A program made the position numbers and the translations under genes. A stretch of 64,000 nt of DNA. Origin: Rhizophagus clarus (lineage: Eukaryota > Glomeromycota > Glomeromycetes > Glomerales > Glomeraceae). The notes under the pieces were generated by a model. The model ran no database searches. It was not told the origin of the DNA and was given only the letters and a program-made list of their open reading frames with translations. Below are positions 56,600 to 64,000 of the stretch, piece after piece. Where the stretch lies: positions 870,501 to 934,500 of the forward strand of contig BLAL01000060.1 in the NCBI GenBank assembly GCA_015698045.1, in the 5' to 3' direction. Position 1 is the first letter of the stretch, and each line of letters begins with the position of its first letter.

Positions 56600-58114
56600 C
56601 TAATAAAGTGAAGTTTCAAAACTTATTTCTTCAGGAAGTTTCAAATTTACTTGGAAATTCAGGTATTTGAATTGGAGCTGATAAAAAAAAATAAAAAAGT
56701 TAGAAAAACTTCTTTTTAAAAAGTTACAAATTTTTTGAAACTTACTTGAAGTTGGGAATTTCAGTATTCAAGTAGAAGTCTGATTTTCAGAAACTGTTAG
56801 AAAATGATTTTTTTTTTAATTTTTTTTTTAAAACTGGACAACTTTAATTTTCTATAAAAAATAAAAAAAAAATTAAAAAATAAAACTAAAATTTAATGCC
56901 TTTTCATTAAAGTAAATTACCAGATTGTTTTTGAGAGCTTACTGATGTTCATCTGTAATCTGAAAACTGAATGCCAAAATATAAAAAAAAAAATGTTAGT
57001 TGTTAGTATAACGTTATTTTTTAATTATAGTTTCATATTTTTCTTTGAAAACTTACCTAGGAATTCAAAGTTGAAGTTTGACCGATCATAAATAGAAATC
57101 CCATCAAATTGTTCATGAAGACTGTTTAAAATAAAAGAAAAATGAACTGTTAGTAATAGTTTGTTAAAAGTAAAAAAAAATTTATTAAATTAATGACTTT
57201 TCTTACATGTCCACTATCTACATGGATATATTTACCAACAATATTTTCGTCCAGCAACCTATAAAAAAAAAAAATAAATTAGTTAAAAAAATATACTACG
57301 AAATCTCTTTTCCCAACATTCCTTCAAAGTCTGGTAATGTTTTTCGTCTGGTAATCCTACACCTATAAAAAAAAAAATCAATTAGATTAATTTATTAAAA
57401 AAAATAATGAAAAACCTTTCCTCAGCCTTATCTTACCACAATACCTGATAACATTTTTCGTCTGGTTAACCCTACAAATAAGAAAAAACAAATTAATTTA
57501 TTAAAAAAAAATCAAAGAAGCTTTCCTTCAGCCTTTCCTCACCTCAATTCCAAAACCCTGGTAATGTTTTTTGTTGGGCAACATTACAAAAAGAAAAAAA
57601 AATTATTAAAAAAAAAAAAAACAAAAAAACAAAAAACCTCTCCCCCAGCCCTTCCTAGTAACAGTTTGTTAAAAGAATTAGACCTAAAAAAATATCAACA
57701 GAAATTTCACTTTCATAGAGTCAAAAAGTTACTAACAAAACGTTAATAGCTACTTTGTTAAATTAAATAATTCCTGTTTTCTAGTATGCGTTTAAAAACC
57801 AGCTGTCTACAAAAGGAAAAACAAAATATTAGTTAAATAATTAAAAATCAAAATATCAACATCTCTCTTACTGAATTCCCACGTATTTAAATATCTTAGA
57901 GGATTATACTTTCTGTAAAAGAAAAAATACAAACTGTTAGTAAGTTCGTTGAGTTAAAAAAAAGCAAATTTTCACTTTCTGAAGTCCAAGTTCAAACTCC
58001 AAAAAAATACCACCTAAAAAAAAAAGATGAACTGTTAAAGACCTTTCATTAAAATAAAACAATTAAAAAGAGAACTTACCAAAATTTTGCGTTCAAGAAG
58101 ACCGAAGAGACTAT
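56600..58114 (-). other. Mini-exon ladder, copy B (about 12 units)
   Basis: Minus-strand exon-like segments with flanking splice signals include 58114-58080 (first), 57258-57207 (LLDENIVGKYIHVDSGH, then GTAAGA) and 57121-57057 (LHEQFDGISIYDRSNFN, then GTAAGT). Three others share a peptide: GLPDEKHYQTLKECWEK (near 57350-57298), PDEKCYQVLW (near 57470-57430) and LPNKKHYQGFGIE (near 57595-57553). Further down, FYLNTEIPNF (near 56770). Introns carry CTAAC-like branch motifs and T tracts. Some exons are clearly protein-like, but phases do not all agree and stops occur, so coding capacity is decayed or my boundaries are off. Confidence 0.55.
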
Positions 58115-58430
58115 CTAAAAATAAATAAAAAAAAATAAATGAAATATTAGAAAATATTTCGTTAAGGCATTTTTCAACGAAGATATGTGATAGATAGAAA
58201 AGAAAAAAGAAATATTAAAGGAAAGGAAAAGGAAAGGATAGAGGATAAAGGAAGAATAAGGATAAGGAAAAATGAAGGGAAAGGAAAATGAGGGAAAGGG
58301 GAAGGGTAAAAGGAAGAAGGAAGAAAGATTCACTAAAAGTTTAAATTAAACTTTTAATTGAATTAGTGATACACGTAATACAATTAATACGTGATATGTG
58401 ATGTGATGTTCAATTAAATAATATACAGTA
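58115..58430 (-). promoter_or_regulatory. Pyrimidine-rich leader and putative promoter of ladder copy B
   Basis: On the minus strand a CT-rich tract (58190-58330) precedes the first mini-exon after a TTCTAATATTTC branch-like motif. Upstream are AGTTTAATTTAAAC and an ATCACATATCACGTATTAAT segment, in the same order as at 27642-27930. The Phe/Ser/Pro-rich open frame here is low-complexity. Confidence 0.4.
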
Positions 58431-58799
58431 CACTATTCGACTATGGTTCAACAACGTTGAATATATATGGAGTTTTATTAAAAGTTCAATGCATTGACAT
58501 GACGCTCAATTAATACACTCACCACTGTCACCTTTCGATATAACGAAGTAAGTTTCCAGGCTGGCCGATTAGACCTTCATTATAAAAAATTTGTTAATGC
58601 TATAATGAATTCTTTGATATAACAGTATCAGTCATGTAACTTGCTGATCTGATTTATCAAACTTCAATTAAAAAAAAAAATTTTTTATTTTCTTAATTCC
58701 TTTTCCATTCCCTCACCTTTGTTCTCTCACTTTTCCTTCTTGTTCCTTCTATTATGTTTCTTCTCTCCTTGCCTTTTCTCACAACTTTTTGAGCTCTTT

Positions 58800-59470
58800 A
58801 GATACAAATTTCAGATGTTTTGGTTTTCTTTAAATATTTTCAGTTTTTTCTTTAGATTTGATTTTGAATACTAAAAATGTAAGTTTCACAATGCCCATTG
58901 CAAAACTTTTTTTTTAATTTAATTAAAAATGTTACTTAACATTTCAGTATTAGAATTTTGGAAACACAGATATTAGAAACTCTAAAATGAGTAAGTTTCG
59001 TGAGAAACTTACTTTTCATATTTTATTTTATTTTTAAATAGAAACGTTTATTAACATCTCTCCATTCTTTTTAGATTTGGTTCATATTTGAGATGTCAGA
59101 ATGTAAGTTTTGCAACTTCAGTTACGAAATTTAATTTTTTTATTTTTTTTTTTAAATAGAAATAATAACTAATATTTCTCTTATTTACTTTATCATAGGT
59201 ATCAGTTTGCAATACTGAAAACTTGGAATGGTGAGTTTTGCAATGTGAAACTTAATTTTATTTATTTTTTTATTGAATAATAAAATTAACCAACATTTTT
59301 CTAATTGTTTTTTTTTTGTATAATTTGCTTTGACAGTAGAAACTCAATTATAAGTTTCACGCCTGAGACTTAATTTACTTTTATTTTTGTCAGTTAATTG
59401 GAATCATTAATGTTAACTACCATTTCTCTAATTGGGTTTCTGTTTGTTATGCTGAGAAATGTTAAAATAT
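58800..59470 (+). other. Plus-strand mini-exon ladder (about five units)
   Basis: Units of about 120-130 bp: TTTAG, exon-like segment of 23-45 nt, GTAAGTTTC or GTGAGTTTTGC, an A/T interior, a branch-like motif (TACTTAACATTTC, TATTAACATCTC, ATAACTAATATTTC, TAACCAACATTTT) and the next AG. Example exons lie at about 58857-58879, 58949-58989 and 59075-59102. Donor and branch spacing are strikingly regular. Strand is opposite to the adjacent copy B, so the two diverge from about 58.4 kb. Confidence 0.55.
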
Positions 59471-59474
59471 AGAA

Positions 59475-60090
59475 AAATGTTACAGTAGAACTTTCAACTA
59501 CGAATAATTTACAATAAAATAAATTTGAACATTGCAATAAAACAATAAATAAAAACATCACAATGTGTATAAATCTATTAGTGACTGTTTGTTTAATATT
59601 AAAAAATTAGGTTGATTCTCATAACTTATTTTAACCTTGTAATTAATTACAGTCTTCATTTTAGAGTCAAAAAATTCATAATAAAAAAATTTGGTTTATT
59701 TGAAAATTTAATATAATATAAAATTATTAGACCATTAGTCTAATAAACATCAATCAGTATATGCCAATTGAATTCAATTTTATAGGTAGTAATAATTATT
59801 ATATCAAACTGAATGATGACTATTGAATTATTACCTAATTTATTCAAATTAAAAAAAATGATCAATTTGGCTAACCTATTAGTCTAATAGTTATCAATAG
59901 GACATATGCTTGATTTATTAGCTTTCGACCTGTATCTTTGACTAATTATTTCTCATTATATTCCTAATACTATCTTTTTCTAATCTAAAAATAAGTGAAA
60001 TAAAAATAAAAATTAAACTAAGAATAGAATTTAAATTAAGAATAAATTCTAAAAATAATTTGTATTACTATATCATGTAATTTATACAGG
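59475..60090. other. AT-rich stretch, nothing recognised
   Basis: No gene or bounded element; contains scattered TATCAATAG and TAATTTATT words similar to the flanking dispersed repeats. Confidence 0.4.
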
Positions 60091-60092
60091 TT

Positions 60093-60523
60093 GAAGGCTG
60101 CCAAATCAGGAATCATTTAGGCTATCATATAGGGGCCTAGATGATTCCCAATTTTTTTTAATTTATTTTATCAGAGTACCCGATTGGTAACTTTAAAATG
60201 GCGTAAATTGGGTATATATAGGTTATCAATAGGATATCAATAGGTTACCTATTCATTTGCAACTGGATATCAATAGGATTAGCCTATTGCTATCCAGTTT
60301 TTTTTTATTTACTTGTTTGGATTAACTTATTGATATCTATTTTTCTTATCTGACAGCTTACCGATTGATGTCATTTTTACTAATTGTAATAATTTATGTG
60401 CATAATTTACTAAATTGTAATTAATAGGTTATATCTGATTGCAAAAAATTTAATATTTAGATTAAATACATGCTTTCAATTGATTTCTAATTGCTATCTA
60501 ATTGTCAATTTTATTACTACTGA
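60093..60523. repeat. Dispersed repeat, copy 2 (about 430 bp)
   Basis: Direct copy of 55305-55707 (GAAGGCTGCCAAATCAGGAA start, same ATGATTCCC arm and GTACCCGATTGGTAACTTTA core). It ends at ACTGATTT, exactly where the T run of the adjacent LINE begins, so the LINE inserted at or near its end. Confidence 0.75.
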
Positions 60524-63500
60524 TTTTTTTTTTTTTTTTTTTTTTTGGTGATGAAATCGTATATACATTTATTAGGTTAGATAGGATTACATAGCAATCT
60601 CTTCTATTCTATATGTAATACTCCCAGCCTAAGCCAGTCCAGACATTCACCTTTCCATAGTCAAAATTAAAATAATTAACACCATCAACTACATTAAAAT
60701 TAAAAATAAAAAATAAAAATTAAAAATAAAATAATCAGCTCAAATAATGATTTCATTTAAAAAACATTTAATCAGTGGGAGAGGTCGAAAGGAAGGTAAC
60801 CAAGGATCCAGTACCGACGTCTTGATCCAACCATTAAAAGCCTTCCAAACTAATGGGATAGCTTGTTGTTTTCGTTTTGAGCGAGAGCGATGATCGAGGG
60901 GTGGTGAAGTAGGTACATCCATGAAGATATCGTCATAGATTTCAATGTCCCTTGATTCACGGGAGGGTCGAGTTGATGGGTTATCAGCCGTGGTCAGTCT
61001 AATGACGCCCCTATTTGTAGACGATGTAGTAGGAGAAAATTGCAATGATTGAGTAATGGAATTAGAGATCCTATAACGATTGTCTGCCGCATCTTTAGAA
61101 TATCGATCATTCGGGTCGCTTTTAAGTTTAGATCGTTTCATGGATGTTGAGATGCCCCTCGATTTCTCCCAATTGGCATTGTTATCACAACGCGGTATCC
61201 AAATCAAGCGTTTAAATGCTAGAATAGTTCAAATTAAAAGATTAGCTAATATGGCTTGAGCCAAGGCCTCGGTCATGCGAAAGGAGCGTTTAATGTGGTT
61301 TGTCCATGTCAAGTCAGCTTTCAGGCTTAAGGCTGATAGCTTATATCAGTGAAATTTGATCGAGGTCGCCGAGGGTCCCATGATATTAATCAAACAATCG
61401 CAAATAATTTGATCATCTGGAGGTTTGTCTTCAAGTGACTTTTTTGTGATTTGATAAAATTTCTGTCTGATCGTGTGATAAAGCGTATCCCATTGAGAGT
61501 GGTAACTATGACAAGATAATAAATGGGACCACGTTTCTTCTTCAATAGAACAGTCCATACATCAGTAATCATTATATAAATCGGGGTTTCGTTGCTGTAA
61601 GGTTGTGCCCACCGGGAGGCCTTGATGGAACAGCTTTATGCAGAAGCAAAGAAGCGAATTGATACGCGTGCTGAGGTAGCGAAAGCCCTTAAACTGTGCT
61701 AAGATAATCCATGTTATCTTCCAATCGATCGACCCTGAATTATTGTGACAAAAATCCTTTTGGAGCAATAAAAGAGACCATTCTGAAGCTTCATATATAG
61801 AAAGTAAACTTGTAATAAATTTCCTTAAATTATTTTCTATAGGAATGCTATCAAACCTAAGGAAAAATCTCAAATCATGATTAATAAAGTCTATACTATT
61901 ATTAAAATAATTCTGACTACTTAAACCTATATTAGCAGCTATGTCTGCTTGATCATTTCCATAAATACCAGTATGTCCCTTTACTTTATGCCAATGAATA
62001 TTCAAAGCTTTTTCGTTCAAGATCATACAAATCTTAATCAATAAAAGATTGTTGGGTTGCTTTAGTCGTAAATTAGTCCTCTATGCCTTCCAATTGTCGA
62101 TAGCATCAAGTGCGCATTGGCTGTCTGTGTATAGATTGATGTTAGCCGTCATAGGTGCGATTAAAAGAGCCAAAAAGATGGCTACCAGTTCAGCACGGGT
62201 AGATGACGGCCAATCTTTAAGTTTTGATGAAATTGTAATGGGTTGACTGTCAGCCCTATCCATGAATACATCTGCTCCCATAGTTAACAATGAAACATCG
62301 GCAGCGTAATGTGAGATGGTATTTTCGATATGTCCTAACTGCATGGATCCATCTGTGTATATATCCAAAATCCTTTCAGTTGAGTGGTCGGCTAAAAGAT
62401 CTTGATGGGCATCCAATAGGTTGTCACGCAAATTCACATCATCGATCCACCTGTAAATCCATCTAGATCTGTCATAATCATCTGAAAAACTATGTAAGAT
62501 GTAACATCGCCCATTCTCTGCACTTAGTAGTGTCTCACTCAACTCCGTGTCCATGGGAGTTATGTTGACATTGGCATCATTATCGTTTGTCGTCACGCTG
62601 TCTGCAGCAAAATTTAGAATTTGAGCCCATTCAGAGTTAATTAAATACTGTCCATCAGAGGTAGATGCCGGTGGAAGTATTCTTATTTTTTCTCTAGGAA
62701 AGGATTTGACAGCACTATCTCTTCTTTGTGAAAATGACACTATTAGCTTATTGCTCTCATTCGTGTATTCTATTATTTGCCCCACTATGATGACCGCTTG
62801 ATCTATGTTTGGGTGGTATATCAAATGATAGTAGGATTTCTTGATCTTGCCAATTACAATAGAACCAAGTGGGTCCGCAGGAAAGCATAGAATTAACGCT
62901 TTCTTATGATACCTGTCTGATGGTAAATGAGGTAAATAATTATATAAAGTAGTTCGTAACAAGAAGTTAGGCTTCGTATCAAGTGAAGAATAAGAACGGT
63001 TAGACACGAGCTGAGAGAGGAATTTGAACCAGTTGGCAACCCTTCCTTTAGACGAAAGACCTGCCAAATGACGGTACAATTGCCAACTGATAAGTGAGTT
63101 CGCTGACAATAAAGTTGATCAATAAAAAATATTGGAAAATTGATCGATTGCCAGAAAGATTTAAATTCTCTAAAGCAGCGATGTGACTGGAATAATTCAA
63201 CTATAGGGGTGGAATCCCCACTAACTGCCCAGTCATGGGAGTTGATAGGATCTTGTGTTAATGATATACGCATCTGTCTTCCTAAAAGTAAAACATAAAG
63301 GCTTAAATTATTGTTGCATTTTTGAATGTTCATCATCAGTGTATCAAGTCTGTAGGTGAAAATGCTGGTAGGTAGCGCCATTTGCAGCTGAGCAGTTTTC
63401 AGTCTTATAATTGTCGTCATTGCTGCAATTGACTGGCTGTTAATAATCTTTGCTAAATTAGTAAAAACTGTGAAGCGCAAAGTATGTTCCACACATTGTT

Positions 63501-64000
63501 TAGTCCAATAATGCGGTCATGATATAAGGCCGAAGTCGGGAAAGATCTAACCAGGCCACATTTCTGTTTGACCAAGCGTAAAACTGGGTTGAAAAGATGT
63601 TCCCAAATTTTTTCAGATAGAGTGGATAATTGATCCACATAAATGACCCTAAAGATGAGAACTCTGTTGACTAGGTAAACCACATGAGCTACTGATATAC
63701 GCTTTGTTGTCAATGGTGCCAAGAATTCTGCGATCATGCTCCTTAGCCGCTTGATTAAAAGTTTTTGACTGTTGTTTGCCGCGAAGTAGCAATCTAAATA
63801 TCTGATCTCTGTTGTAGATGGGGTGATAAGAGTGCGCTCTGATCCAATGGAAATGTGTAGTTCTTCTTTGGGCACGTCTGGATTGATGGCCAGAAATTCA
63901 GATTTTTTTCCATTAATGAGGATGTCATTAATCTGATAAAATTCGTCTGCTAAATCAATTGAGTCTTGCAGATCATAGAGGTTGTGGTCTATAAAGATGG
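60524..64000 (-). mobile_element. LINE retrotransposon, 3' part, running off the right edge
   Basis: The element reads on the minus strand and ends in a 23-base A tail (T run at 60524-60546). It encodes reverse transcriptase, RNase H and a C-terminal zinc-binding part, all interrupted. The 5' part, including the endonuclease and most of the RT palm, lies beyond 64000. Confidence 0.9.
60740..64000 (-). pseudogene. LINE ORF2 protein relic: reverse transcriptase, RNase H, zinc-binding tail
   Basis: From the right edge the frame reads DLQDSIDLADEFYQINDILI and NGKKSEFLAINPDV, matching RT sequence after the catalytic motif, then the thumb. Frameshifts occur near 63490 and 63110. RNase H follows with Asp in LDIYTDGSM, Glu in SSTRAELVAIFL, Asp in LYTDSQCALDAI and the final HWHKVKGHTGIYGNDQADIA. 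A CSIEEETWSHLLSCHSYH segment is the zinc-binding part, and WIPRCDNNANWEK the tail. In-frame stops: TAG at 62083-62081, TGA at 61564-61562, 61348-61346 and 61231-61229. The three downstream stretches stay in one frame, so damage there is point mutation. Non-functional. Confidence 0.88.

Noticed and set aside
58115-58333. Membrane-like Phe/Ser/Pro-rich protein on the minus strand
   Set aside because: It is the translation of a CT-rich tract that is shared with 27642-27765 as a leader.
62893-63109. Continuation of the LINE frame from 63492
   Set aside because: Below about 63110 the other minus frame (SWQLYRHLAGLSSKGRVANW) carries the continuous protein into RNase H, so this is a frameshift shadow.

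Overview
The window is extremely AT-rich eukaryotic DNA with short, intron-dense genes, Tc1/mariner and hAT transposons, a LINE with an RNase H domain, and decayed F-box, protein-kinase-like and Myb/SANT-like genes. This mix is typical of an arbuscular mycorrhizal fungus (Glomeromycotina, Rhizophagus-like). That assignment is inference from gene families and style, not from a marker gene. The best single gene is the C-terminal half of telomerase reverse transcriptase (TERT, 50-2093, +).

Layout. 0-6 kb: TERT, then an unrecognised multi-exon gene (3124-5625, +) ending in a zinc-knuckle-like motif and holding a 120-bp satellite in an intron. 6-15 kb: short tandem repeats, a decayed LINE ORF1-like gene (-), a decayed Myb/SANT-like gene (+), an unknown pseudogene (+), and a clean 912-bp hAT-type MITE with an 8-bp target duplication. 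15.6-27.9 kb: a minus-strand ladder of short exons and introns that appears to be split by a composite insertion (17873-27500). The insertion has subterminal satellites at both ends and contains a second Myb/SANT-like gene (-), a 1309-bp Tc1 element with an intact transposase sitting in an intron of that gene, and a 4.3-kb DNA transposon with TTAA target duplications. 28-33.7 kb: tandem repeats, a small MITE, a cluster of GC-richer hairpins and a tandemly repeated gene module. 34-42 kb: a decayed hAT transposase and scattered LINE-like remnants. 43-56.5 kb: two nearly identical 765-bp non-autonomous elements, a kinase relic, a 3.5-kb mariner/Tc1-type element with very long inverted repeats and an intact transposase, an F-box relic and three more MITEs. 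56.6-59.5 kb: two more exon ladders, one on each strand. 60.5-64 kb: the 3' part of a decayed LINE (-), running off the right edge.

The most unusual signals are the family of mini-exon ladders (TACTAAC-like branch site, polypyrimidine tract, AG, 25-65-nt exon, GTAAGT, repeated about every 110-130 bp, with a shared pyrimidine-rich leader in two copies); a TERT exon with an in-frame TGA and the wrong phase whose skipping restores the frame; and the TTAA-flanked transposon. Apart from TERT and two intact transposases, most genes here are partial or broken, so the window reads as a transposon-rich accessory region beside a conserved gene.
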